NCBI GenBank assembly: GCA_905208975.1
Contig: CAJLRE010000030.1
Coordinates: 1 to 20,378 of the forward strand
Direction: 5' to 3'
Source: an uncultured Collinsella sp.
GTDB lineage: Bacteria > Actinomycetota > Coriobacteriia > Coriobacteriales > Coriobacteriaceae
Length of the DNA stretch: 20,378 nt
The stretch's first letter is position 1; each line of letters opens with the position of its first letter. This document shows, piece by piece, positions 1 to 7,362 of this stretch. The notes beneath the pieces are model-generated. The model searched no databases. It was not told the DNA's origin and saw only the letters and a program-made list of their open reading frames with translations. A program made the translations under genes and the position numbers.

Positions 1-66
1 GTACGGGCTGTGCGGGGGCCAGGCGCCCCGCGGGCTGGCGCGGTCCCGTGCGCGCCGACACTCGCG

Positions 67-116
67 AAAATTTTTCCAAAAATGTCCTTGCATCGTGGTC
101 CGAGTTCCCGTATAGT
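67..116 (+). promoter_or_regulatory. tRNA-Ala promoter with A/T-rich upstream tract
   Basis: A sigma-70-type pair is visible: TTGCAT at 88-93 and TATAGT at 111-116, separated by 17 bases. The expected start of transcription, near 123, lies a few bases before the mature tRNA. An A/T-rich tract (about 67-84), which stands out against the G+C-rich surroundings, sits just upstream of the -35 box and resembles an UP element. Bases 1-66 hold nothing I can identify. Confidence 0.75.
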
Positions 117-128
117 ACTTCTTCGCAC

Positions 129-201
129 GGGGGCGTAGCTCAGCTGGGAGAGCGCTTGACTGGCAGTCAAGAGGTCAGGGGTTCGATCCCCCTCGTCTCC
201 A
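129..201 (+). tRNA. tRNA-Ala (anticodon GGC)
   Basis: A full cloverleaf can be folded. The acceptor stem is 129-135 with 194-200, the D arm 138-153, the anticodon stem 155-159 with 167-171, and the T arm 177-193 with loop TTCGATC. The anticodon at 162-164 is GGC, which reads Ala GCC/GCU codons. The third acceptor pair is G131 with T198, the G3:U70 wobble that is the identity element for alanyl-tRNA synthetase, so the assignment is firm. The discriminator is A201. It is followed by CCC, so the 3' CCA is not fully encoded and must be completed by CCA-adding enzyme. Confidence 0.97.
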
Positions 202-216
202 CCCGAGCATTGAATG

Positions 217-245
217 AGGCTCCAACGCAAGTTGGGGCCTTTTTT
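217..245 (+). terminator. Intrinsic terminator after tRNA-Ala
   Basis: A ten-pair stem (217-226 with 231-240, one G:T pair) is closed by a GCAA tetraloop and followed directly by a run of six T (240-245). It ends the tRNA-Ala transcript only 31 bases before the ATG of the ABC-F gene. No separate promoter can be seen between the T run and that ATG. Confidence 0.9.
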
Positions 246-276
246 CATATAGGCACACAAGGTCAAAGGCGGCACC

Positions 277-2310
277 ATGATCCTCCTGGTCGACAAGATC
301 GAAAAAAGCTTCGGCGCGCGCGTCCTCTTTAGCGGCGCGTCCTTCCAGATCAACCCCGGCGAGCGCTTTGCGCTCGTTGGGCCCAACGGCGCCGGCAAAA
401 CCACCATGCTCAAAATCATCATGGGCATCGACAGCCCCGACGCCGGCCAGGTCCAGTATGCCAAAGACTGCCAGGTGGGCTACCTAGAGCAGGAAACCAA
501 CCTAGAGCACAAGGACACCACCATCCTTGCCGAGGTCATGGCCGCCGCCAAGGAAATCCGCCGCATGGGCGAGCGCGCCAACGAACTGCAGGCCCAGATC
601 ACCGAGCTCTCCGAGCAGGGCAAGGACGTCGACGCGCTCCTTAACGAGTACGGCCAGGTCCAGGACCGCTTTGAGCACCTGGGCGGCTACGAACTCGAGA
701 GCAACGCCCGCAAGATCCTGTCCGGCCTGGGCTTTAAGGTCACCGACTTTGAGCGCCCGTGCTCCGAGTTCTCGGGCGGCTGGCAGATGCGCATCGCGCT
801 TGCCAAGCTCTTCCTGCGTCACCCCGACCTGCTGCTTCTGGACGAGCCCACCAACCACCTGGACCTCGAGAGCGTCCAGTGGCTGCGCGGCTTTATCGCC
901 AACTATGACGGCGCTGTGCTCATCGTCAGCCACGACCGCGCGTTTATGGACGCCTGCGTCGACCACGTCGCCGCGCTCGAGAACCGCCGCGTAACCACCT
1001 ACACCGGCAACTACAGCAGCTACCTCAAGCAGCGCGAGGACAACCTGGAGCAGATGCGCGCAAAGCGTGCCGCCCAGGAGCGCGACATCGCCCACATGCA
1101 GGTCTTCGTAGACAAGTTCCGCTATAAGCCCACCAAGGCCGCCCAGGCGCAGGAGCGCATCCGCAAGATCGAGCAGATCAAAAAGGAGCTCGTCATCCTG
1201 CCCGAGGGCCACAAGCACATCGACTTTAAGTTCCCCGACCCGCCGCGCTCCGGCGACATGGTCGTGGGCCTCGAGTGCGTATCCAAGTCCTACGGCGACA
1301 AGCACATCTACAGCGATATCGACCTCAAGCTCTACCGCGGCGAGCACGTGGCGCTCGTCGGCCCCAACGGCGCCGGCAAGTCCACGCTCATGAAGATCCT
1401 CGCCGGCCTGGAGCCGCCCACCACCGGCACCCGCGATCTGGGCACCAACGTGGGCGTGGCCTATTACGCCCAGCACGCGCTCGAGGGCATGACCGAGTCC
1501 AACACCGTCCTGCAAGAGATCGACACCGTCACGCCCAAGTGGACCGTGCCGCAGCAGCGCAGCCTGCTGGGTGCCTTCCTGTTTAGCGACAACGACGCAA
1601 TCGAAAAGCAGGTACGCGTCCTCTCCGGCGGTGAAAAGGCGCGTCTGGCCCTGGCAAAGATGCTCGTAGCACCCGAGGCGCTCCTGTGCCTGGACGAGCC
1701 CACCAACCACCTAGACATCGACTCGGTGGACATGCTCGAGAACGCCCTGCAAAACTTCCCCGGCACCATCGTGCTGATCAGCCACGACGAGCACCTGGTG
1801 CGCGCCGTGGCCAACCGCGTCATCGATATCCGCGACGGCAAAGTCACGGTCTACGACGGCGATTACGACTACTACCTCTACAAGCGCGAGGACCTCGCAG
1901 CCCGCGCCGCCGCCGAGGCGGCAGGGGAGAGCGCGCCGGCCACGACCAAGTCCGCCAAGGCCAGCGCCGCCCAGGCCGACACCCCCGTCGCGGCGCCTAA
2001 GCCTGCCGAGGGCAAAAAGACCAAGGAGCAAAAGCGCGCCGAGGCCCAAGCCCGCGCTGCGCTCAACAAAAAGCTCAAGGGCGTGCGTAACCAGCTCAAG
2101 AAGATCGAGACGGAGCTCGACAAAAAGCGCGCCCGCTATGACGAGCTTATGGAATTGATGGCGAGCGAAGAGCTTTATGCCGATCAAGACAAGTTCAACG
2201 CCGCGCTGGGGGAATATAACGGACTTAAGCAAGAGCTGCCCAAGCTCGAGGACGAATGGCTGGAGCTTTCCACCCAGATCGAAGAGGAGACCGCGCGTGA
2301 ACTCTCGTAA
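277..2310 (+). CDS. ABC-F family ATP-binding protein (YdiF/Uup-like)
   Basis: This 677-residue protein has two ABC ATPase domains in one chain and no membrane segment, the layout of ABC-F proteins, which act on the ribosome as translation factors or in antibiotic protection. Domain 1 has Walker A GPNGAGKT at 35-42, signature FSGGW at 165-169 and Walker B with DEPTNHLD at 189-196. Domain 2 has Walker A at 362-369, signature LSGGE at 449-453 and DEPTNHLD from 473. The basic interdomain linker (about 230-325) is where ABC-F proteins contact tRNA and the peptidyl-transferase centre. After an Ala/Lys-rich spacer, the last 80 residues are charged and predict a coiled coil, as in YdiF and Uup. ATG 277 is preceded by AAAGGCGG. 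The family is certain, but the ABC-F subgroup and any resistance role cannot be told from sequence alone. It is the first gene of the cluster. Confidence 0.93.
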   Translation: MILLVDKIEKSFGARVLFSGASFQINPGERFALVGPNGAGKTTMLKIIMGIDSPDAGQVQYAKDCQVGYLEQETNLEHKDTTILAEVMAAAKEIRRMGERANELQAQITELSEQGKDVDALLNEYGQVQDRFEHLGGYELESNARKILSGLGFKVTDFERPCSEFSGGWQMRIALAKLFLRHPDLLLLDEPTNHLDLESVQWLRGFIANYDGAVLIVSHDRAFMDACVDHVAALENRRVTTYTGNYSSYLKQREDNLEQMRAKRAAQERDIAHMQVFVDKFRYKPTKAAQAQERIRKIEQIKKELVILPEGHKHIDFKFPDPPRSGDMVVGLECVSKSYGDKHIYSDIDLKLYRGEHVALVGPNGAGKSTLMKILAGLEPPTTGTRDLGTNVGVAYYAQHALEGMTESNTVLQEIDTVTPKWTVPQQRSLLGAFLFSDNDAIEKQVRVLSGGEKARLALAKMLVAPEALLCLDEPTNHLDIDSVDMLENALQNFPGTIVLISHDEHLVRAVANRVIDIRDGKVTVYDGDYDYYLYKREDLAARAAAEAAGESAPATTKSAKASAAQADTPVAAPKPAEGKKTKEQKRAEAQARAALNKKLKGVRNQLKKIETELDKKRARYDELMELMASEELYADQDKFNAALGEYNGLKQELPKLEDEWLELSTQIEEETARELS

Positions 2311-2593
2311 GGCCGCTGCCGTGGCGATGAGCATCATCGCCATCGCCTGTCGCATCTGCGGCATCTTTATGAGCGCGATGACCGTGCTGCTGTGTTTTAG
2401 CGGCCTCACCGCCAAGCTGCAGATCGTAGGCTTTGTCGTTGAGCTTTCGCGCGCACTGCCGAGCGCCATCGCCGGCTATGGCGTCATCACGTCGCCCTTT
2501 GGCGGCGTGTTCCGCCTGGATTACGCCATCGTCGCCGTGATCCTGTTTGTGATCGACTACCTGCTCACGCGCGCCTCGCGCCGCGTCCGCTAG
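2297..2593 (+). CDS. Small hydrophobic membrane protein, unknown function
   Basis: I do not recognise this 98-residue protein. The best start is GTG 2297, which overlaps the end of the ABC-F gene by 14 bases and has GAGGAG at 2284-2289, seven bases upstream. An in-frame ATG at 2327 would give 88 residues but lacks as good a ribosome site. A short basic N-terminus is followed by a long hydrophobic stretch (about 10-32), a second moderately hydrophobic segment, and a clear membrane helix near 75-90, ending in the basic tail TRASRRVR. The basic C-terminal end favours a cytoplasmic C-terminus. The M50 protease gene starts nine bases after its stop. Translational coupling to the ABC-F gene is likely. 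A partner or regulator role for either neighbour would be a guess. Confidence 0.72.
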   Translation: MNSRKAAAVAMSIIAIACRICGIFMSAMTVLLCFSGLTAKLQIVGFVVELSRALPSAIAGYGVITSPFGGVFRLDYAIVAVILFVIDYLLTRASRRVR

Positions 2594-2602
2594 AGGAGCG
2601 CT

Positions 2603-3286
2603 ATGTCCAGCAGCTACCTCATGAACCTGCTCGCCAGCGCCGTCGCCGTCATCGTGGGCATCGTGATCCACGAGAGCGCACACGCCGCCGCGGCCTGGGC
2701 GCTCGGCGACAAGACGGCCCGTTCACGCGGCCGCGTGTCACTCAATCCGCTTAACCATATCGACCCGTTTGGCACCATCATCCTGCCGCTGCTCATGCTC
2801 GCGGCCGGCGGCCCGGTGTTCGCCTTCGCCAAACCCGTGCCCGTCTACCTCAACAACCTCAAGCACCCCAAGCGCGACGAGGTCCTGGTGAGCGCGGCCG
2901 GCCCCGCGTCGAACATCGCACTCGCGTGCCTCGCGGCCGCCCTCATGCACGCAACGTACGGCAGCCTCTACACCAGCATGTCCTTTGCCCTGGCGTCGCA
3001 GATCATGAACTTCGGCGCCACGTTTATTGTGGTCAACCTGTCACTCGCGTTCTTCAACCTCATCCCGATCCCGCCGCTCGATGGCTCGTCGATCATCGTG
3101 CCGTTCCTCAAAGGCAAGGCGCTCAACAACTATTACCGTCTGCAGCAATACGCTATGCCCATCCTCATCCTGGTGCTGTACCTGCTGCCTATGTGGACCG
3201 GCATCGATGTAATCGGCCGCTATTTCGACGTTACCGTGTATCCGCTTGCTGAGCAGCTGCTCAACTTCGCAATCGCCGGCATCTAG
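2603..3286 (+). CDS. M50 family site-2-type intramembrane metalloprotease
   Basis: This 227-residue polytopic membrane protein has the zinc-protease motif HESAH at 23-27 inside the first hydrophobic segment. H23 and H27 would bind zinc and E24 would be the catalytic base. The second family motif, IPPLDG, ends at D160-G161, with D160 as the third zinc ligand. Between them are the family-typical NPLNHIDPFG stretch and several more membrane helices. No PDZ domain is present, and the length fits the short YwhC-like group (about 220 residues) rather than the longer RseP group. These enzymes cut substrates within the membrane; no substrate or anti-sigma factor is encoded nearby. GAGGAG lies four bases before ATG 2603. 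Confidence 0.9.
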   Translation: MSSSYLMNLLASAVAVIVGIVIHESAHAAAAWALGDKTARSRGRVSLNPLNHIDPFGTIILPLLMLAAGGPVFAFAKPVPVYLNNLKHPKRDEVLVSAAGPASNIALACLAAALMHATYGSLYTSMSFALASQIMNFGATFIVVNLSLAFFNLIPIPPLDGSSIIVPFLKGKALNNYYRLQQYAMPILILVLYLLPMWTGIDVIGRYFDVTVYPLAEQLLNFAIAGI

Positions 3287-3364
3287 GGTAAACTTACAGG
3301 TCGACCGTGCAAAGCGGTCGTAACATGCACCCAAACCGCGCCGCGAAGGCGCCGTCAAAGGAGG
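3266..3364 (+). promoter_or_regulatory. Candidate internal promoter and structured leader of scpA
   Basis: This covers one of only two gaps above 60 bases in the cluster (3287-3370). A promoter-like pair TTCGCA (3266-3271) and TAAACT (3289-3294) has 17-base spacing; the boxes are imperfect, so confidence is limited. Downstream are two hairpins: CGACCG (3302-3307) with CGGTCG (3315-3320), and GCGCC (3338-3342) with GGCGC (3348-3352). The second ends six bases before the scpA ribosome site AAAGGAGG. No T run follows, so these are not intrinsic terminators. Confidence 0.4.
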
Positions 3365-3370
3365 TCGAAT

Positions 3371-4183
3371 ATGTCGTATCGCGTGTCGACGCAGGTCTAC
3401 AGCGGACCGTTCGACCTGCTGCTGCAGCTGGTAACCCGCCAAAAAGTTGATATCGGCGCCATCTCCATCAGCGAGGTAGCCGAGCAATACCTTGCCGAGG
3501 CCGAGCGAATCGAAGCACTGGACCTGGACGTGGCGAGCGATTTTTTGCTGGTCGCGGCAACCCTTTTGGACATCAAGGCTGCCTCTCTGGTGCCGCAGAA
3601 GGCCCCGCGCAAAGCCGATGACGACGATGACGAGTTCGACGAAGACCTCGAGGAGCTCAGCACGCTTGACGGCGACGCGCTGCGTGAGGTCCTGATCCAG
3701 CGCCTGATTGCCTACAAGCAGTTTAAAGGCGCGGCTGCGGCCCTCGGTGCGCGCATGCAGGCCGAAAGCCGCATGCATCCGCGCGTGGCCGGCCCCGACC
3801 CCGAGTTCCTAGGCCTTATGCCCGACTACCTTGCCGGCATCACGCTGCGCGGCCTGGCCGTTATCTGTGCCGACCTGGACGGCAAGCGCCAGACCTTCCT
3901 GCTGGAGGCCGAGCATGTGGCGCCGCATCGCGTGCCGCTCGACCTGACCGTGGCCTCAGTCGACCGCTTTACCATGGCGCACCAAACCTGCACCTTCCGC
4001 GAGCTACTGGATGGCGATGCCACCACCGAGCAGCTCGTCGTCACCTTCCTGGCCATGCTTGAGCTTGCCAAGCGCGGTTCGCTCACACTGAGCCAGGACA
4101 AGATCTTCGGAACCATCTGCATTAACCGAGTCGAGGGAGCCGAGGCATACGTGCCCGGCGAGGGCCCCGAGCTCACCGAATAG
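3371..4183 (+). CDS. scpA: Segregation and condensation protein A (kleisin)
   Basis: This 270-residue protein is the kleisin subunit of the bacterial Smc-ScpA-ScpB condensin. It bridges the heads of the Smc dimer and carries ScpB, compacting and separating chromosomes. The N-terminal SGPFDLLLQL (11-20) and the helical block ending LLVAATLLDIKAASL are the signature of the family's N-terminal Smc-binding domain. A very acidic linker (D/E-rich, 83-95) follows, and the C-terminal winged helix (about 195-258) contains FLAMLELAKRG. Length is normal. ATG 3371 is preceded by a strong AAAGGAGGT. scpB follows 11 bases after the stop, the standard pairing of this operon. Confidence 0.96.
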   Translation: MSYRVSTQVYSGPFDLLLQLVTRQKVDIGAISISEVAEQYLAEAERIEALDLDVASDFLLVAATLLDIKAASLVPQKAPRKADDDDDEFDEDLEELSTLDGDALREVLIQRLIAYKQFKGAAAALGARMQAESRMHPRVAGPDPEFLGLMPDYLAGITLRGLAVICADLDGKRQTFLLEAEHVAPHRVPLDLTVASVDRFTMAHQTCTFRELLDGDATTEQLVVTFLAMLELAKRGSLTLSQDKIFGTICINRVEGAEAYVPGEGPELTE

Positions 4184-4194
4184 GAGCCGCAACC

Positions 4195-4923
4195 ATGTCA
4201 ACCCTTTCCACGCTGGAGGCAAACAGCTTTAAAGGCGCCCTCGAGGCGCTGCTGCTGGTGTCGAGCGACCCCGTGAGCGCACCCGCGCTGGCAGGAGCGC
4301 TGGATATCGCCCCGGGCGAGTGCGCGTCGCTGCTCGCCGAGCTCAAGGTTGAGTACGAGGAGGCCAACCGCGGCTTTCAGCTGCGCGAGGTCGCCGGCGG
4401 CTGGCGCCTGTTTACGCACCCCGCCTACCACGACGTGGTCGAGGCCTATGTGTTGAGCTGGGACACGCAAAAGCTGTCCCAGGCGGCGCTCGAAACCCTG
4501 GCCGTTATCGCATACCACCAGCCCGTAACGCGCGAGGTGGTCAAGGGCATCCGCGGCGTGAATTCCGACGGCGTCATTGCGTCGCTCGTGGACAAGGGTC
4601 TGGTGCGCGAGCTCGGCCGCGATCCCCAGCGCGGTCAAGCCATTATCTACGGCACGACCAACGCCTTCTTGGAAAAGTTCGGTCTACGCTCCACCCACGA
4701 CCTGCCCGACCTAGAGCAGTTTGCCCCCGACGAGCAGTCGCGTCAGTTTATCCGCGAGCGCCTGAGCGGCCGCAGCATTCAGTCCACGCTCGAGGAGCAG
4801 GCCGAGGACCTGGATGAAGAGCGCGAGCTGCTCGATACCGATGTTGAAGATGTTGAGGCAGTCGAGGACTTGGAGACCCTGGCCGTCGACGAGACCTCGG
4901 AGGATTTGCATGACGAGGACTAA
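4195..4923 (+). CDS. scpB: Segregation and condensation protein B
   Basis: This 242-residue protein is the winged-helix (KITE) subunit that dimerises and binds the central part of ScpA in the Smc complex. Two winged-helix domains occupy about 10-85 and 95-165. The block around LAVIAYHQPVTR and EIRG-like KGIRGVNSD is diagnostic for ScpB, as is the later stretch GRDPQRGQAIIYGTT. The tail (about 195-242) is strongly acidic and low in complexity, longer than in many homologues. Start ATG 4195 has AGGAG nine bases upstream, overlapping the end of scpA. The last 14 bases overlap the start of the pseudouridine synthase gene. Confidence 0.96.
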   Translation: MSTLSTLEANSFKGALEALLLVSSDPVSAPALAGALDIAPGECASLLAELKVEYEEANRGFQLREVAGGWRLFTHPAYHDVVEAYVLSWDTQKLSQAALETLAVIAYHQPVTREVVKGIRGVNSDGVIASLVDKGLVRELGRDPQRGQAIIYGTTNAFLEKFGLRSTHDLPDLEQFAPDEQSRQFIRERLSGRSIQSTLEEQAEDLDEERELLDTDVEDVEAVEDLETLAVDETSEDLHDED

Positions 4924-5875
4924 CGCAGCAGGGGAGACGCGCACCGCCGGCGTCACGGGCGTGCCCGCAACCGACGCCCAGCCCGTCTATCCGCACACCA
5001 TGCGCCTGCAGCGCTTTTTGGCGCGTGCGGGCGTGGCGAGCCGCCGCGGCTCGGAGGACCTGATGACCGCCGGCCGCGTGACCGTCAACGGGCTGGTCGC
5101 GACCGAACTGGGCACCAAGGTCGATGTCGACCGCGATCACATCGAGGTCGACGGCATGCCCGTCAAGCTCAACCAGGGCGCCGTGTACCTGATGCTCTAC
5201 AAGCCGACCGGCTACCTCACCACCATGAGCGATCCGCAAGAGCGCCCTTGCGTGGCCGACCTGGTCCCCCGCGACCGCTTTCCGGGACTTTTCCCGGTGG
5301 GCCGCCTGGACCGCGACACCACAGGCCTTTTGCTCTTTACCACCGACGGCAACCTGTCGCAGGACCTGCTGCACCCCAGTAAGCACGTCTACAAGACCTA
5401 CCAGGCACTCGTGGACGGGCGGCTGACAGACCGCGATCTAGACCCGCTCCGCCGTGGCATCGAGCTCGACGACGGCCTATGCCAGCCGGCGATCTGCCGC
5501 GTCATAAACGCACGCGAGGCCGAGGCTGTAGCTCCCCAGGGCGTCAAGCCCGGCACCACCGCCGTGGAGGTCATCATTCGCGAGGGCCGCAAGAATCAAG
5601 TTAAACGCATGTTGAGCAAGATTCACCGTCCGGTGATCCGCCTGCACCGCTGCAACTTTGCCGGCCTGGAGCTCGAGGGCGTGGCCAAGGGCTCATGGCG
5701 CGAGCTCACCGACCGCGAGGTGCAGATCCTCAAAAGCGGTGGCATCCCTCCCAAGCAGGCCAGTGCCAAGCGCGGCGGCAAGCCCCAAGACACGCCCGCC
5801 AGCCGCACGCGTCACCATGGCAGCCACGGCTCCGCACCCAAGCGCAACACCTACCGCGAGCGCTACACGGGCTAG
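4910..5875 (+). CDS. rluB: RsuA/RluB-family ribosomal pseudouridine synthase
   Basis: This 321-residue enzyme isomerises a uridine in rRNA, probably in 23S rRNA as for RluB of the scpAB-rluB neighbourhood. I chose ATG 4910 because GGAGGA lies five bases upstream inside scpB; this gives a 14-base overlap and translational coupling. About 30 residues precede the S4 RNA-binding domain, which starts at MRLQRFLARAGVASRRGSE. The catalytic motif is GRLDRDTTGLLLFTTDG (131 onward), with D134 as the catalytic aspartate. EGRKNQVKRM is the conserved C-terminal motif of the family. The final 50 residues are a basic, disordered-looking tail rich in Lys, Arg, Ser and His. A rsuA-type target on 16S rRNA cannot be excluded by sequence alone. 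Confidence 0.92.
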   Translation: MTRTNAAGETRTAGVTGVPATDAQPVYPHTMRLQRFLARAGVASRRGSEDLMTAGRVTVNGLVATELGTKVDVDRDHIEVDGMPVKLNQGAVYLMLYKPTGYLTTMSDPQERPCVADLVPRDRFPGLFPVGRLDRDTTGLLLFTTDGNLSQDLLHPSKHVYKTYQALVDGRLTDRDLDPLRRGIELDDGLCQPAICRVINAREAEAVAPQGVKPGTTAVEVIIREGRKNQVKRMLSKIHRPVIRLHRCNFAGLELEGVAKGSWRELTDREVQILKSGGIPPKQASAKRGGKPQDTPASRTRHHGSHGSAPKRNTYRERYTG

Positions 5876-5941
5876 GCAACCCGCCGCGCCCCAACGCCCG
5901 CGTCCCACACCAGTACGTCAACCATCGAAAGGAAGCATTGC

Positions 5942-6628
5942 ATGATCGTCGCTATCGACGGCCCCGCCGGTTCCGGCAAGTCCACCATCGCCAAGGAGAT
6001 CGCCCGCCAGCTGGGCTTTAACAAGCTCGACACGGGCGCCATGTATCGCGCCGTCACCTTCGCCGCGCTCGACCGCGGCATCGATCTGGACGACGAGGCG
6101 GCCATCGACGCCCTCGCTGAGCAGATCGAGATTCGCTTTACCAACGGCACTGGCGAAGACACACGCCTGACCATTGACGGCCAAGACGCTTCGGCCGCCA
6201 TCCGCACCCCGCAGGTCGACGCTAACGTGTCCAAGGTCTCGGCCTACCCGGGCGTGCGCGCGGCCATGCTCATCCATCAGCGCCGCGCCGCCGAGGACCG
6301 CGACATCGTTGCCGAGGGTCGCGACATCGGCACCGTCGTGTTCCCCAACGCGCAGGTCAAGGTGTTTCTAACCGCCGACCCGCGTGAGCGCGCCCGCCGC
6401 CGCGTGCTGCAGCGTCACCAAAACGACGCCCAGCCGCTCAGCACCGAGCAGCTCGAGACCGAGGTCGACGAGACCCTCGACGCCCTCAAGCAGCGTGACA
6501 AGCTCGACAGCAGCCGCGAGGTCGCCCCGCTCGTGCCCGCCGAGGACGCCGTGCACGTCGACTCCACCGCCCACACCATCGACGAGGTCGTAACCATAAT
6601 CGAGGGCCTCATCAACCAAAGGAGGTAG
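5942..6628 (+). CDS. cmk: Cytidylate kinase
   Basis: This 228-residue soluble enzyme phosphorylates CMP and dCMP with ATP. The P-loop GPAGSGKS is at 7-14. The CMP-binding motif LDTGAMYR follows at 29-36, and EGRDIGT at 125-131 is diagnostic for Cmk over other NMP kinases. The arginine-rich lid FLTADPRERARRR is at 142-154, and SSREVAPLVPAEDA near 190-203 matches the family's C-terminal catalytic block. Length is typical. AAGGAAG precedes ATG 5942. The gap before it (5876-5941) is C-rich and shows no terminator or clear promoter. Its stop lies three bases before the next start, and the ribosome site of the acyltransferase gene sits inside its last codons. Confidence 0.97.
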   Translation: MIVAIDGPAGSGKSTIAKEIARQLGFNKLDTGAMYRAVTFAALDRGIDLDDEAAIDALAEQIEIRFTNGTGEDTRLTIDGQDASAAIRTPQVDANVSKVSAYPGVRAAMLIHQRRAAEDRDIVAEGRDIGTVVFPNAQVKVFLTADPRERARRRVLQRHQNDAQPLSTEQLETEVDETLDALKQRDKLDSSREVAPLVPAEDAVHVDSTAHTIDEVVTIIEGLINQRR

Positions 6629-6631
6629 CCC

Positions 6632-7360
6632 ATGCGCCTGTTTAAGCAGACACCCGAGGACTATTACAACGCCCCCTTCGCCGAGTTCCCGGTGCTCATC
6701 CGCGGCACCGTCGTCGTGGTCATGGCCATTCTTTGGGCCTTCTCCAAGCTCATGTGGCGTTGGAAGGTCGAGGACGCCGACCTGTTGTTTGAGCGCCAGG
6801 AAGGCCGCGGCAGCGTGGTCATCTGCAACCACACCTCGATGGCCGAGCTCTTGGCCGTGGAGACGGCGCTGTTCTTTGGCGGCCGCCGCATCCGCCCCAT
6901 CTTTAAGTCCGAGTTCGCCAAGAGCAAGATTGTGCGCTGGGCCTTTAGCCGCGTGGGCGGCATCCCCGTCGAGCGTGGCACCGCCGACATGAAGTGCCTG
7001 CGCGCGGCCCAGCACGCGCTGCAGCGCGGCGAGGACGTCCTGATCTTCCCCGAGGGCACGCGCATCCGCTCGCGCGAGATCAAGCCCGAGGTCCACGGCG
7101 GCTTCGCGCTCATCGCCCAGATGGGCAAGGCACCCGTCAACCCACTCGCCATCTGCGGCTGGTCCGACATTACGCCTAAGGGCAAAAAGCTCATGCGCCC
7201 CAAAAAGTGCTGGATCCGCGCAGGCAAGGCCGTCTCGCTTTCCGACGCGCCAGCCGGGCTTAAGCGCACGGAGCGCCTTGCTTGGTTTGAGTCCGAGGCC
7301 ATGAACCGGGTCTACGCCATGCGCGACGAACTGTGCGCCGAGCATCCGGGCAGGTTCTAG
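6632..7360 (+). CDS. PlsC-like 1-acyl-glycerol-3-phosphate acyltransferase with HX4E motif
   Basis: This 242-residue protein belongs to the lysophospholipid acyltransferase family, which makes phosphatidic acid at the inner face of the membrane. It has an N-terminal hydrophobic segment (about 19-42), motif I around NHTSMAE (66-72), motif III GGIPVERG (about 109-116) and motif FPEGTR at 139-144. The family's motif I is normally H-X4-D; here H67 is present but the acid is E72, a conservative change that is unusual. All other motifs look intact, so an active enzyme is likely. Together with plsY and gpsA in the same cluster it would complete synthesis of phosphatidic acid from glycerol phosphate. 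AAAGGAGG overlaps the end of cmk. Confidence 0.88.
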   Translation: MRLFKQTPEDYYNAPFAEFPVLIRGTVVVVMAILWAFSKLMWRWKVEDADLLFERQEGRGSVVICNHTSMAELLAVETALFFGGRRIRPIFKSEFAKSKIVRWAFSRVGGIPVERGTADMKCLRAAQHALQRGEDVLIFPEGTRIRSREIKPEVHGGFALIAQMGKAPVNPLAICGWSDITPKGKKLMRPKKCWIRAGKAVSLSDAPAGLKRTERLAWFESEAMNRVYAMRDELCAEHPGRF

Positions 7361-7362
7361 CC

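Noticed and set aside
1..66. Possible 3' end of an upstream gene at the left edge
   Set aside because: Frames are open but short, without conserved sequence or a clear stop placed for a gene end; coding cannot be supported.
48..332. 94-codon plus-strand open frame across the tRNA-Ala gene
   Set aside because: Its protein has the GGVAQLGERLTGSQEVRGS-type string, which is simply tRNA sequence read as codons. It also spans the terminator.
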